A program made the position numbers and the translations under genes. Below the pieces are notes generated by a model. The model had not been told where the DNA came from. It made no database searches and saw only the letters and a program-made list of their open reading frames with translations. Below are positions 15,942-25,685 of a stretch of 64,000 bases of DNA, one piece after another. Numbering within the stretch: position 1 is the first letter of the stretch; the number at the start of each line of letters is the position of its first letter. The DNA comes from Ignavibacteriota bacterium (GTDB lineage: Bacteria > Bacteroidota > Ignavibacteria > UBA10030 > UBA6906). Where the stretch lies: contig JADJHP010000015.1 in the NCBI GenBank assembly GCA_016707525.1, positions 1 through 64,000 of the forward strand. The letters run 5' to 3'.

Positions 15942-17252
15942 ATGGCCAGAGTCGCACTCCATACCCTCGGCTGTAAACTCAACTTCGCAGAGACCTCGAC
16001 GCTCGGCGGTCAGTTCCTCGACCGCGGCTTCGACGTCGTGTCGTTCAGCGAGGCCGCGGACGTCTATGTCCTGAACACCTGCAGCGTCACCGAACGGGCC
16101 GACCGTGAATGCCGGCAGCTCATCCGTCGCGCACTCCGCCGCTCCCCCGGCGCCGTCGTGGTGGTCACGGGCTGCTACGCGCAGCTCGCACCCGAAGAGA
16201 TCGCATCGATCGACGGGGTGGATTATGTGCTCGGCACGCGTGAGAAGTCGTCGATCTTCGATCATGTGCATGCGATGGAAAAGCAGGCAGCGCCGCAACT
16301 GCATGTCTCCGATGTGAGGGAAGACAATGATTTCGGTGCGGCGATGTCCGGCCCCGCCGCCGACCGCACGCGAGCGTTCCTCAAGGTGCAGGACGGCTGC
16401 GATTACACATGTTCGTATTGCACCATCCCGCTGGCGCGCGGCGCGAGCCGGAGCCAGGACGTGGACGCATGCGTCACGCAGGCACACACCCTTGTCGATC
16501 AGGGATACAAAGAGATCGTGCTCACCGGCGTGAACGTCGGCGACTACGGACGGAAGATCGGATCGAGCCTGCTGGCCTTGCTGCAGGAACTGGTGACGGT
16601 GGAGGGGCTGCACCGGATACGCATCAGCTCCATCGAACCCAACCTTCTCACCGACGACATTCTGTCGTTTGTAGCGGACCACCCGCAGGTGTGCCGCCAT
16701 TTCCACATCCCGCTGCAGAGCGGGAGCGATACCGTGTTGCGGAGGATGCGCCGGAGATATGCCGCGGAGATGTACGCCGGACTTGTGCGCCGCGTCCGGG
16801 AGCGGTTCCCCGATGCCGGGATCGGTGTGGATGTGATCACCGGGTTCCCCGGTGAGACGGATGCAGAGTTTGGAGAGACGCACCGGCTGCTCGCCGACCT
16901 TCCGGTGTCGTACCTGCACGTCTTCACCTATTCGGAACGGCCGAACACGCCGGCGGCGGAGATCCCCGACCGTGTTGCGCCTGCTGTGCGCGCGCAGCGC
17001 AATGAAAGTCTCCGGATCCTCGGCGACCGGAAGCGGATGCTCTTTGCGGAACGACATGTGGGGCAGACCCTCGAGGTGCTCGCCGAGAGTACCGTGCACG
17101 ATGGGGTGCGTTCAGGATTCACCGGGTCGTTTCTCCGCGTCGGGTTCCCCGCGGACGCCGCGCAGGAGAACCAACTCGTGCGGATACGCGTTACAGGAAT
17201 GACGGGAGACCATTGCACCGGGATCGTGGCCGGTGAAGGAAGGCAGCAATGA
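15942..17252 (+). CDS. mtaB: tRNA t6A37 methylthiotransferase MtaB
   Basis: A radical-SAM enzyme that converts t6A37 to ms2t6A37 in tRNALys. The 436 residues show the methylthiotransferase layout: an N-terminal UPF0004 domain with three cluster cysteines (Cys11 in HTLGCKLN, Cys47 in NTCSV, Cys78 in GCYAQ), a radical-SAM motif CDYTCSYC with Cys153, 157 and 160, and a C-terminal TRAM-like region. 'HTLGCKLNFAET' is typical of the MtaB branch as opposed to MiaB or RimO. The ATG at 15942 begins the conserved domain; an upstream in-frame ATG at 15900 lies within the terminator. It overlaps the next gene by four bases. Confidence 0.92.
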   Translation: MARVALHTLGCKLNFAETSTLGGQFLDRGFDVVSFSEAADVYVLNTCSVTERADRECRQLIRRALRRSPGAVVVVTGCYAQLAPEEIASIDGVDYVLGTREKSSIFDHVHAMEKQAAPQLHVSDVREDNDFGAAMSGPAADRTRAFLKVQDGCDYTCSYCTIPLARGASRSQDVDACVTQAHTLVDQGYKEIVLTGVNVGDYGRKIGSSLLALLQELVTVEGLHRIRISSIEPNLLTDDILSFVADHPQVCRHFHIPLQSGSDTVLRRMRRRYAAEMYAGLVRRVRERFPDAGIGVDVITGFPGETDAEFGETHRLLADLPVSYLHVFTYSERPNTPAAEIPDRVAPAVRAQRNESLRILGDRKRMLFAERHVGQTLEVLAESTVHDGVRSGFTGSFLRVGFPADAAQENQLVRIRVTGMTGDHCTGIVAGEGRQQ

Positions 17253-18544
17253 AGATCATCGGGACACAGGAAGGCAGTATCGCAGGCGAAGCGGGCATCC
17301 TTCCGGGCGACGAGCTGCTGGAGATCAATGGCCAGCGCGTACAGGACAATCTCGACGTGCGCTTCTACGAGGGTGATGAGGCCCTCGAACTGAAGGTCGC
17401 CCGCGATGGGGAGGTGCTGCTCTTCGACATCGAGAAGGATGACGGGGAGGCGTTGGGGCTCGAATTCGAAGAGATGAAGATCCTCTCGTGCGGGAACGAC
17501 TGCATCTTCTGTTTCGTGGACCAGAACCCGAAGGGGTTGCGGAACCAGTTGTACTTCCGCGACGGCGACTACCGGCTCTCGTTCATGTATGGCAACTACA
17601 CCACCATGACCAACGCCGGGCCGGCGATCCTGCGGCGCATCATCACGCAGCGCCTCTCGCCGCAGTACATCTCCGTGCATGCCACCGACCTTCCGACGCG
17701 CATCCGCCTCATGGGGCTCAAGAAGGACGACCACATCCTTGAGAAGATCGGGGTGCTGCATGACAATGGCATCGCCATGCACACGCAGATCGTGCTCTGT
17801 CCGGGGATCAATGATGGCGCGGTGCTGGAAAAGACCGTGGAGGATCTGTGGCAGTACCATGAGCATATCGTGTCGCTCGCCGTGGTGCCCGTGGGCCTCA
17901 CCGACCACCGGTTCGGGTTGACGGAACTCAGGCGCGTGGACAGGCCGTATGCGCGGAAGCTGCTCGACAGCATCGAAGCCTGGCAGGCGCGGTTCCGGAA
18001 GGCGTGCGGCCGCGGATTTCTCTACGCCTCGGATGAATTCTACATCGTTGCCGGACGGCCGTTGCCGGCGGCGAAGGCGTACGACGGCTTCCCGCAGTAC
18101 GAGAACGGCGTGGGGATGACCCGCACGTTCCTGACGAAGTTTCATGCCGCGGCCCGGCGGCTTCCCGCGGCGTTGCCGAAACGGCGGACACTGACGTTGG
18201 TGACGGGCCGGCTGGCTGCAGGGTTCATGGAAGAAGAGGTCGTCCCGGCGTTGAAAAAGGTGAAGAACCTGAAGGTGGAACTGGTCGTTGCAAGGAACAC
18301 CCTGTATGGGAAGAGCGTGACCGTATCTGGACTTCTCTCGGGGAAATGTGTATATTCTGCTGTACGGAGGAAGGGAGCCGGGCACCTGGTCCTTCTTCCT
18401 CCGGACATTCTCAATGCGGACGGGTTGTTCCTCGATGATATGTCCGTTCCGCAGCTTGAACGATCGCTCAACGCCCCGGTCCACGTCTTCGACGGCAGGT
18501 GGGGCAGCGTGATGCGGTCACTCTCTCAGAACAGCAGGAGCTGA
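17249..18544 (+). CDS. PDZ/DUF512 radical-SAM-like Fe-S protein
   Basis: A 431-residue member of the DUF512 family. An N-terminal PDZ-like domain ('GSIAGEAGILPGDELLEINGQRV') is followed by a CGNDCIFCF cysteine triad (Cys81, 85, 88) like a radical-SAM motif, then 'QNPKGLRNQLYFRDGDYRLSF' and 'MTNAG' typical of the family, and the DUF512 domain. Biochemical function is unknown. The gene is coupled to mtaB by an ATGA overlap, which fits a role in Fe-S or RNA modification but does not prove it. Confidence 0.85.
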   Translation: MKIIGTQEGSIAGEAGILPGDELLEINGQRVQDNLDVRFYEGDEALELKVARDGEVLLFDIEKDDGEALGLEFEEMKILSCGNDCIFCFVDQNPKGLRNQLYFRDGDYRLSFMYGNYTTMTNAGPAILRRIITQRLSPQYISVHATDLPTRIRLMGLKKDDHILEKIGVLHDNGIAMHTQIVLCPGINDGAVLEKTVEDLWQYHEHIVSLAVVPVGLTDHRFGLTELRRVDRPYARKLLDSIEAWQARFRKACGRGFLYASDEFYIVAGRPLPAAKAYDGFPQYENGVGMTRTFLTKFHAAARRLPAALPKRRTLTLVTGRLAAGFMEEEVVPALKKVKNLKVELVVARNTLYGKSVTVSGLLSGKCVYSAVRRKGAGHLVLLPPDILNADGLFLDDMSVPQLERSLNAPVHVFDGRWGSVMRSLSQNSRS

Positions 18545-18590
18545 CGCCCGCGGGCTTTGGTACTGGTTTCATAAACAAAGGAGCCTGAAG

Positions 18591-19337
18591 ATGGTGCGCA
18601 TGTGCTGGGCGTTCGTTGCTGGCCTGTTCCTCGTTGTTCCCCTTGTTGCCGGTGAGCCGGAGAGTCTGACACGCTATGAAGCGCGGTTGGACCTTCTCTC
18701 CGCGGTTCCCCATACCCCCATGCTTCAGGATCAAGCGGCCGCTCCTTCGAAGAAGTCCGTCGGCCTTGCGGCGATCTATTCGCTGTTGCTGCCGGGCATG
18801 GGTGAGTTGTATGCGGAAGGCTTCTCCAGCGGCAAGTACTTTCTCATCGCCGAAGGGGTGCTCTGGCTCGGCTACGCCGCCGTGGAGATCCACGGCAACG
18901 GCCTGCGCGATGATGCCCGATCGTATGCCGTCGCCCATGCGGGTGTGGATGTTGGCGGAAAGGATGACGACTTTTTTGTGGACCTCGGCAACTTCATGAC
19001 GGTTGAGGAATACAATGAGAAGCGTCTGCGCGACAGGGAATTGGAGCGGGTCTATGACCCGGCCGCGGGCTATAGCTGGCGGTGGGATGCCGACGCGTCG
19101 CGCCTGTCGTACAAGGACCAGCGCATCGCGAGCGAGAACATGTACAACAACCGCAAGTTCGTCGGCATCGCGATCCTGGTGAACCACATCGTCAGTGCGA
19201 TCAATGCCGCCCGGTGCGCCATCGCGCACAACAGGGCTCAGGACGATGCGTTGGGAGAGCTGCATCTGTCGTCGCGGGTGATGGGCGATGCCCTCCGTCC
19301 GCATGGCGTTGCTGTCACCATCGCACATTCATTCTAA
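18591..19337 (+). CDS. Secreted/membrane protein with DUF5683-like segment
   Basis: A 248-residue hypothetical protein with an N-terminal signal sequence (AFVAGLFLVVPLVAG). A hydrophobic stretch, 'GLAAIYSLLLPGMGELYAEGFSSGKYFLIAEGVLWLGY' in its parts, resembles the DUF5683 family found in FCB bacteria, with a second hydrophobic part near 'GIAILVNHIVSAINA'. AAAGGAGCC is a good ribosome-binding site. The function is unknown; an envelope location is likely. Confidence 0.65.
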   Translation: MVRMCWAFVAGLFLVVPLVAGEPESLTRYEARLDLLSAVPHTPMLQDQAAAPSKKSVGLAAIYSLLLPGMGELYAEGFSSGKYFLIAEGVLWLGYAAVEIHGNGLRDDARSYAVAHAGVDVGGKDDDFFVDLGNFMTVEEYNEKRLRDRELERVYDPAAGYSWRWDADASRLSYKDQRIASENMYNNRKFVGIAILVNHIVSAINAARCAIAHNRAQDDALGELHLSSRVMGDALRPHGVAVTIAHSF

Positions 19338-19355
19338 GGGTACCGGGATCGCGGT

Positions 19356-19388
19356 TGCAGAGGTGTCCCGCACGCGGGCACCTCTGCA
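19356..19388 (+). terminator. Hairpin after the DUF5683-like gene
   Basis: TGCAGAGGTG-T-CCCG pairs with CGGG-CACCTCTGCA: 14 paired bases with one bulged T and a 4-base loop. There is no T-run, so termination strength is uncertain. Confidence 0.5.
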
Positions 19389-19430
19389 GTAGACCACTCC
19401 TGCAGATCCTGGCATCCTGGAATCACCACA

Positions 19431-20162
19431 ATGCGCACGTTAAAACTCGTACTCGAATACGACGGGACCGACTTCGTTGGCTGGCAGAGCCAGCAGAACG
19501 GACGGGCAGTGCAGGACGAGGTCGACCGGGCACTGCGGCAGATCACGGGTGAAGAGATCCGGATCACCGGTGCGGGGCGCACGGATGCCGGGGTGCATGC
19601 GCGCGGCCAGGTGGCGAGCTTTCGGACGGTCACGGTGCTGACGTGCGAGAAGATCCGCGCGGCACTCAATGGCCTCCTTCCCGAAGATGTCTGCGTGCAC
19701 GCCGTTGACGATGTCGCCGATTCCTTCCACGCACGGTTCGATGCCATCCGGCGCGAGTACAGCTACACGATCCGATTCTCTCCCACAGCCCTTGAGCGGC
19801 GGACCGCCTGGTTCGTCAAGTATCCGCTCAGCAAAGAACTTCTCCGCGTTGCCGCGACAGCCCCGATCGGGACGCATGACTTCACCTCGTTCTGCAAGAA
19901 CGAGGCAGAGGTGGAGAACCGCGTGTGTGCCATCGTCCGTTCCGAATGGGAAGAGCGCCCCGGTGGCATGGTGTATCATGTAGCGGCCGACCGGTTCGTG
20001 CACGGCATGGTGCGGACGCTTGTTGGCACCATGGTGGACATCGCGCGCGGGTATTTCCCGCCTGACGCGTTCCAGAAGATCATGGACAAGCGCGACCGGA
20101 AAGCAGGCGGGACGACGGCTCCGGCGCACGGACTGGTGTTGGAGAGGGTAGTGTACCCCTGA
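19431..20162 (+). CDS. truA: tRNA pseudouridine(38-40) synthase
   Basis: Isomerises uridines 38-40 in the anticodon arm. The 243 residues include 'LEYDGTDFVGWQSQ', the catalytic motif GAGRTDAGVHA with Asp52, 'FHARFDAIRREYSYTI', 'HDFTSFCKN' and 'FVHGMVRTLVGTMVDIARG'. The length is normal. No clear Shine-Dalgarno precedes the ATG. Confidence 0.95.
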   Translation: MRTLKLVLEYDGTDFVGWQSQQNGRAVQDEVDRALRQITGEEIRITGAGRTDAGVHARGQVASFRTVTVLTCEKIRAALNGLLPEDVCVHAVDDVADSFHARFDAIRREYSYTIRFSPTALERRTAWFVKYPLSKELLRVAATAPIGTHDFTSFCKNEAEVENRVCAIVRSEWEERPGGMVYHVAADRFVHGMVRTLVGTMVDIARGYFPPDAFQKIMDKRDRKAGGTTAPAHGLVLERVVYP

Positions 20163-20197
20163 CCGTCCACCGTTGAAACCTGGACCCTGTCATGCTT

Positions 20198-20264
20198 ACG
20201 TAGGGGCGGTGCATGCACCGCCTACACTGACGTCTGCCCTGCACCGCCCGCACCGCCCCTACGT
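20198..20264. repeat. REP-like palindromic element between truA and comM
   Basis: A perfect 15-base inverted repeat (20198-20212 and 20250-20264; arm ACGTAGGGGCGGTGC) bounds a GC-rich centre with further copies of the GCACCGCC unit, as at 20214-20222, 20241-20249 and 20310-20317. The structure is like dispersed extragenic palindromes (REP or MITE type). No second copy is in this window, so dispersal is unproven. The 243-base gap 20163-20405 holds nothing else I can identify. Confidence 0.6.
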
Positions 20265-20405
20265 TGACCTTGAGACCAGTTTGTGGCGGCCCCTGCCTTG
20301 CACCGCCCCCGCCTCGGAAAACCGAGCCGTCGTGTTGTCACACGCCCCGGACTGCGACGCCCCCGCGTCTGCGTCCTCCCCGTCATCCACATCTCATGGA
20401 TCCGC

Positions 20406-21940
20406 ATGCTCTCCAAGGTCCTCTCCGGCTCCACGTATGGCGTTTCGGCCTACATTGTAGAGGTCGAGACACACCTCGAAAAGGGCCTCCCCGGGTTCGC
20501 CATCGTCGGGCTGCCGGATAATGCCATACGCGAAAGCCGGGAACGGATCAGCGCAGCCATCCGGAACAGCGGCTTTGAATTTCCCCTCCGGCGCATCACC
20601 ATGAACCTCGCACCGGCTGATATTCGCAAGGAAGGGTCTGCCTTCGACGTGCCCATGGCCATCGGCATTCTCGCCGCGACCGGACAGGTTGAGGCGAACG
20701 TCCTTCAGGACTATGTGATGCTCGGGGAGGTGGCGCTGGATGGCACCCTGCGGCCGGTCCATGGCGTGCTCCCGATCGCACTGGAGACCCGGCGCATGGG
20801 GATCCGTGGCATGCTCCTGCCGCGGGAGAACGGCAAAGAGGCAGCCATGGTCTCAGGTGTTGCCGTGTACCCGGTTTCTTCCCTGAAGGAGATCGCGGAA
20901 TTCCTGAACGCAGACCATGCCCGGCTTGCACCGCTCAGCCTGGACATCAACAGCCTGTTCGGACAGGATCAGGGTTATCTTGCCGACTTCGCGGACGTGA
21001 AGGGACAGGAAACAGTTAAACGAGCACTTGAAGTGGCGGCTGCAGGTGCTCATAATATTATACTTATCGGCCCGCCGGGTTCGGGGAAGACCATGCTCGC
21101 CAAACGGCTTCCGAGCATCCTCCCACCTATGACCTTTGACGAAGCGCTGGAAACCACCAAGATCCACTCTGTGGCGGGGATCCTTCCTCCTGAAGCCGCG
21201 ATCGTTGGTACGAGGCCCTTCCGTGCTCCGCATCATACGATCTCGGATGCTGCTCTGGTTGGTGGGGGCATGGTGCCACGCCCCGGTGAGATCTCGCTGG
21301 CCCACCACGGGGTGCTCTTCCTTGATGAGCTCCCGGAGTTCGCGCGGAACGCCCTGGAGGTGCTCCGGCAGCCTCTGGAGGATGGCGCGGTGACCATCAG
21401 CCGGACGCGCCTGTCGGTCTCGTACCCGGCCAATTTCATGCTCGTCTGTGCGATGAATCCGTGTCCGTGCGGCCACTACGGCGACCCGAACAAGGAGTGT
21501 GCGTGCCAGGCCGGGAGCGTGCAGAAGTACATGATGCGCGTGTCCGGCCCGCTGATGGACCGTATCGATCTGCACATCGAAGTGCCGGCGGTGAAGTACC
21601 GGGAGCTCGCGAGCAGGGAGAGTGGCGAGCCGTCGGGGAGAGTCCGCGAACGAGTGACGCTGGCCCGCGAGGCGCAGGCACGGCGTTTCGATGGGCATTC
21701 CGGGTTGTTCGCGAACGCTGATATGCAGTCCAGGGAGATCCGGCAGTTCTGCCGCATCGATGACGCAGGCGAGGAACTGCTGAAATTGGCGATACAAAGC
21801 TCGGCCTCTCTGCCCGAGCTTACGACCGGATCCTGAAGGTCGCTCGGACCATCGCCGACCTCGGGTGCAGCGAAGCGATCCTGCCGGAACACATCGGCGA
21901 AGCGATACAGTACAGATCGCTCGACAGGACGCTGCTATGA
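20406..21940 (+). CDS. comM: YifB/ComM family AAA+ Mg-chelatase-like protein, one frame change
   Basis: A hexameric helicase-like AAA+ protein; ComM promotes branch migration in natural transformation. It has an N-terminal S5/Lon-like domain ('LPGFAIVGLPDNAIRESRERI', 'RRITMNLAPADIRKEGSAFDVP'), Walker A 'IGPPGSGKTMLAK', the 'FRAPHHTISDAALVGGG' and 'GVLFLDELPEF' motifs, and a CxxC-containing 'NPCPCGHYGDPN' loop. After 'LLKLAIQ' the frame slips, and the conserved C-terminus (LGLSARAYDRILKVARTIADL, then AILPEHIGEAIQYRSLDR) continues in the next frame to TGA at 21938. One A missing from the AAA at 21796-21798 explains it, which suggests a sequencing indel. ATG 20406 begins the domain. Confidence 0.9.
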
Positions 21941-21991
21941 ACAAACTCCGCGAGCAGCCCACAACGTGTCGGAATGGACCGGACCGCGGAA

Positions 21992-24634
21992 CTACCGGCG
22001 GGAACTGAAGTTGTACACGCCACTGCCGACAGCATAGACCTCTGTCTGATCGCGCCTGCCAAGATACCTCACACCAGGTGCCATCGCTGCTTGCACACCG
22101 CTCTCAAGGACTGTCGCTGAGGCGTCAACCGGTACGTGCACTTCCGCTTCTGCGCCGACCGGGACTTCCACCTCAAGTGTGAAGTCCGTTCCCTGCCGGT
22201 GCCATGCGGACCGGATGCGTCCCCTCACAGTTTCGATGCTGACGCGCACCCACGACAGCGGATCGGTCACGGTTGGCTTCACCATGAATCTGCGATAACC
22301 GGCTCCCACCGGTTGTATGCCGCCGAAGCGCGAGTACAACGTTGCCGATGCGCCGCTGAACATGGCGTGATTGTGCGAGTTCATTCCTCCCACGGGATCC
22401 CACTGTTCCCAGGTGGTCGTGGCGCCAAGTCGGACCTGATGACCGAACCCGGGGTAGGTGTCATTCGTGAAGACCCGCACCGCCAGATCGCCATACCCGT
22501 GATCGCACAGGACATCGCCGATGATCTCCGTGCCGGTGATGCCGGTGTCGAGATGGCCGTCATTGTCCACGACGATCGTCCGCGCCAGATGATCTGCGAT
22601 CTTCTCCCTGCGGTCGGGTGGCGCGATGTGCAACGCCAGTGGGAGGATGTCCTCGGTCTGCGAACCGTTGCCATAGGTGTCCTGGTCAGGATGGAAGAAC
22701 GCGGCGTTGTATGCGAGACGGATCGCCTCGGCCAATGCACGATACGCTGCCGCACCCGATGTGTCGCCCAGCACCGACGCAGCGTTCGCCACGGCATCCG
22801 CGCATTGGAAGAACACGGCAGTGTTCACCGGAGCCACGTTGCTGAAATACGATTCCCATGTCCCCTTGTTCGGTGCGCACAAGTCGCCATAGCCTCCACG
22901 ATAGATCAGATCGGGAGTGCGCCGTGCGATGGTATCCACGTATGCCCGCATCGTGGCATAGTTCTCACGGAGGATGGCGGTGTCCCCATAGCACCGGAAC
23001 AAACGCCATGGCAGCAGCACCTGATCTCCGTCCCAATCCGGATTGCCATACACACCCCGGCTGTTCCTGAGCCAGGTGCGGTAGTAGCGGTACATGGGGA
23101 AGAGATACATCGCGGCGTCTTCGTAGACGCGGGAATCCATGGAGCATGGTGTCCGTTCGTTCCGCATCGGACAGTCGGTGGGGAAGGACATGAAATTGCT
23201 CACCATGCTCCACCGGAAATTCTGCGCCACCCGGTTGAGCATCGTGTCCGAACACGTGAACGAGCCCTCGTTGCCGAAGTCGGCGTGCACCACGCGGCCT
23301 TCGACCATTGCAGCCGTTGGTTTGTTGCGTGGCCCGGTGATCTCCACATACCGAAAGCCGTGGTAGGTGAACCGTGGTTCGTAGCTTTCCGTCCCCTCGC
23401 CCTTGAAGACGTAGATGTCCGTTGCTCGTGCGATGCGATTGGTCCAGGGGTCGATCATGCCCGTGGAATCGATCAGTTCGCTGTAGTGCAACCGCACGGT
23501 GTCGCCCCGCTGTCCCTGCATGTGAATGCGTACCCAGCCGGCGAAATTCTGCCCCATGTCGGCAACGAACACGCCCGGCCGGGGTTCGGTGATGCTGACA
23601 GGCGTGATGGTCCGTATAACGCGGAGGGGAGGGAGCGTGTTGGCGACGAGGCGTCCACCCGGTGGCATGGCCACCACGACCGGTGTCCACGACCGGTCAT
23701 CGAAGCCAAACGTGGTCCAGCCGTCCGGGTCCTTGCGGGCATCGTAGGTCTCACCGCTGTAGATGCCGCATGATGTGATCGGGCTTTCATGGGAACGCCA
23801 CTGCCCGTCCGAGATGATCTCCTGGTACGAGCCATCCGCGAGATCGATGCAGATCTGGACGATGAACTGTTTGGAGCCTTCCCATTTCCAGCCCCACCTG
23901 GAATAGGAGGAATCGTATCCACCACCGAGCATGAGGCCCACAGCATTGCCGTGTTGCCTCAGGACCGCAGTTACATCATGGCTATCGTAGAAATTGAGGC
24001 GATCGTAGTGGGAGTTGGGCGGGGCCAGCACCTGATCGCCCACCTTGTGCCCGTTCAGATACAGTTCATGCCATCCCAGGCCGTAGACATACGCGGTAGC
24101 GCGCACGACCCTTGCGGGCAGGGAGAACTCGCGCCGGAAGAGAGGTGCGGCTGCGGTTTCCGCGGGCGCAGCCGAGATCCATCGGGCATGCCAGTCCGAT
24201 GGATCCAGCAAACCCACCTGCCACCATCCCGGTTCGCTCCATGCCGACGGCCGGCCGGCCTCGTCCCACACGCGGACCTGCCAGAAGCACCGTGTGCCTG
24301 AGGAGAGCGGCAGACCCGCGTACATCACATCCGTGGAGTTCTCCGAAGACATTTTTCCGCTGTCCCAGAGGTCTCCGATACCACTCCGGAGTGAACTCTG
24401 GTCCCGGCTGACCAGTACCTGATATGCGCTCTGCCGCGTGCCGCGCTGCTCCGATCTCAGGACCCATCCGAGCACCGGCTTCGGGTGATCAACGGCAATG
24501 GGGTTGACGGCGTGGTCGCAGGAGAGTCTGGCGACCCGAAGGGGAGAGGGCGCGGTGGCCGCGCCGGCCGGGGCGGCCATGACCAGACAGCACAGCGCGA
24601 CGGCAAGCGAACCACGTCGGTGTATCGATTTCAT
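21992..24634 (-). CDS. Secreted glycoside hydrolase family 78 alpha-L-rhamnosidase
   Basis: Removes terminal alpha-L-rhamnose from glycans outside the cytoplasm. The 880-residue protein starts at 24634 with a signal peptide (GSLAVALCCLVMAAPAGAA). It then shows the GH78 order: the N-terminal beta-domain ('RVARLSCDHAVNPIAVDHPKPVLGWVLRS' split across strands), a rhamnose-binding-type module ('YVYGLGWHELYLNGHKVGDQVL'), the Bac_rhamnosid domain, and an (alpha/alpha)6 catalytic domain with DCPMRNER carrying the expected acid/base region. The usual GWTGD after this motif is replaced by PCSMDS, a deviation from the common form. A C-terminal beta-domain closes the protein. It is monocistronic. Confidence 0.85.
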   Translation of the reverse strand: MKSIHRRGSLAVALCCLVMAAPAGAATAPSPLRVARLSCDHAVNPIAVDHPKPVLGWVLRSEQRGTRQSAYQVLVSRDQSSLRSGIGDLWDSGKMSSENSTDVMYAGLPLSSGTRCFWQVRVWDEAGRPSAWSEPGWWQVGLLDPSDWHARWISAAPAETAAAPLFRREFSLPARVVRATAYVYGLGWHELYLNGHKVGDQVLAPPNSHYDRLNFYDSHDVTAVLRQHGNAVGLMLGGGYDSSYSRWGWKWEGSKQFIVQICIDLADGSYQEIISDGQWRSHESPITSCGIYSGETYDARKDPDGWTTFGFDDRSWTPVVVAMPPGGRLVANTLPPLRVIRTITPVSITEPRPGVFVADMGQNFAGWVRIHMQGQRGDTVRLHYSELIDSTGMIDPWTNRIARATDIYVFKGEGTESYEPRFTYHGFRYVEITGPRNKPTAAMVEGRVVHADFGNEGSFTCSDTMLNRVAQNFRWSMVSNFMSFPTDCPMRNERTPCSMDSRVYEDAAMYLFPMYRYYRTWLRNSRGVYGNPDWDGDQVLLPWRLFRCYGDTAILRENYATMRAYVDTIARRTPDLIYRGGYGDLCAPNKGTWESYFSNVAPVNTAVFFQCADAVANAASVLGDTSGAAAYRALAEAIRLAYNAAFFHPDQDTYGNGSQTEDILPLALHIAPPDRREKIADHLARTIVVDNDGHLDTGITGTEIIGDVLCDHGYGDLAVRVFTNDTYPGFGHQVRLGATTTWEQWDPVGGMNSHNHAMFSGASATLYSRFGGIQPVGAGYRRFMVKPTVTDPLSWVRVSIETVRGRIRSAWHRQGTDFTLEVEVPVGAEAEVHVPVDASATVLESGVQAAMAPGVRYLGRRDQTEVYAVGSGVYNFSSRR

Positions 24635-24702
24635 ATGGGTCCTGAGTAACAGCGAAGTGCCTGAGGAACAGCCCGGTGGGGATCCCGGACGATCGTTCCA
24701 TG

Positions 24703-24731
24703 AAAGTAGAGAAAGGGGGAGAGAGATACAA
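24703..24731 (-). promoter_or_regulatory. Promoter of the GH78 gene
   Basis: On the minus strand, TTGTAT (24731-24726), a 17-base spacer and TACTTT (24708-24703). A leader of about 60 bases follows. Confidence 0.5.
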
Positions 24732-24750
24732 CGGCGCCCCGGCGCGCCTC

Positions 24751-24779
24751 TTGACAATGCGGGTGGATGAACCTACCTT
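24751..24779 (+). promoter_or_regulatory. Promoter of the bestrophin-like gene
   Basis: TTGACA at 24751-24756, a 17-base spacer and TACCTT at 24774-24779. The expected leader is about 38 bases. It lies back to back with the GH78 promoter. Confidence 0.6.
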
Positions 24780-24823
24780 TTTTACTCCTGTCCTGAACGG
24801 TCAATAATTGTAAGGCGTGATCC

Positions 24824-25610
24824 ATGCTGTACACTATCCCTGCGGTTGTCCTGGCGGTCGGGTTGTTCGTCGGCATCAACCTGGCCTACATGGCCGGGCT
24901 CAAGGTGCGCAACTACCGGATCAAGCATGACCCTGCATTCGAACCAGGCGGCCTGGGGCCACTCGAAGGGGCGCTGCTGGGGCTGTTTTCTGCTGCTCCT
25001 CGCATTCACCGTCAATCAGTCGGCAACGGATTTTGCACGTCACCGGGACCTGCTCGTGACCGAGAGCAATGCCATCGAAACGGCGATCTGGCGGGCGGAT
25101 CTGTACCCCGATTCATTGCGGGCGTTGTTCCGCGCAGACTTCAAGGAGTATATCGAGACGAGGGTTGCCTATTACGAAGCGCAGACGGATGAGGACCTGA
25201 TCAGAGCCGCGCGTCAGCAGGCTGACGCGATGGCGGGCAGGATCTGGCGCCGCGCGGCGGAGGCCGCACGCTCGAGCGGGGAGTCGCTGCGGTCCAGCCA
25301 GATGCTTCCCGCGATCAATGCCGTGATCGATGCGGAGGCACGGCGTGAGGATGCGCGCAGGGGACACGTCCCCGATCCGATCCTCGCCTTGCTTTTCGTG
25401 CTGTGCTTTGCCGGCAGCTTCATCGTGGGGTATGCGAACAAGTCAAGGAAGATCGACTGGGTCGTGCTCCTGAGCTATTCGCTGATGACCGTCATGACCG
25501 TGTACATCATCCTGGACCTCGACCGCCCGCGGCGCGGGCTCATCGAGACCAGTGCTGCACATCAGAACTTGTTGTCGATCTACGAAGAACTCGAAGGGTC
25601 CGGCCGCTAG
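24824..25610 (+). CDS. DUF4239 (bestrophin-like) membrane protein, one frame change
   Basis: A membrane protein of about 260 residues. The N-terminal frame gives a transmembrane segment (IPAVVLAVGLFVGINLAYMAG) and 'GLGPLEGALLGLF'. The second frame carries on with 'LLLLAFTVNQSATDFARHRDLLV', 'ESNAIETAIWRADLYP' and two C-terminal membrane segments, ending 'LIETSAAHQNLLSIYEEL'. The 'EGALLGL...LLAFT...R..LV..E.NAI.TA..RADL' pattern is the DUF4239 signature. One surplus T in TTTT at 24986-24989 accounts for the break, so it is likely a homopolymer error. The function of the family is unknown; ion-channel-like is a guess from bestrophin similarity. Confidence 0.75.
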
Positions 25611-25685
25611 AGCGGCCGATGGCGTCGCGCTGGAAGAGGTGGTGGACCAACGAAGTGAGTTCTGGCGCAGGCGATCCGTTTTTCG

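Noticed and set aside
22136..23773. A 545-codon plus-strand frame inside the GH78 gene
   Set aside because: The opposite strand encodes a full GH78 protein with clear motifs; the His/Arg-rich translation here is a shadow.
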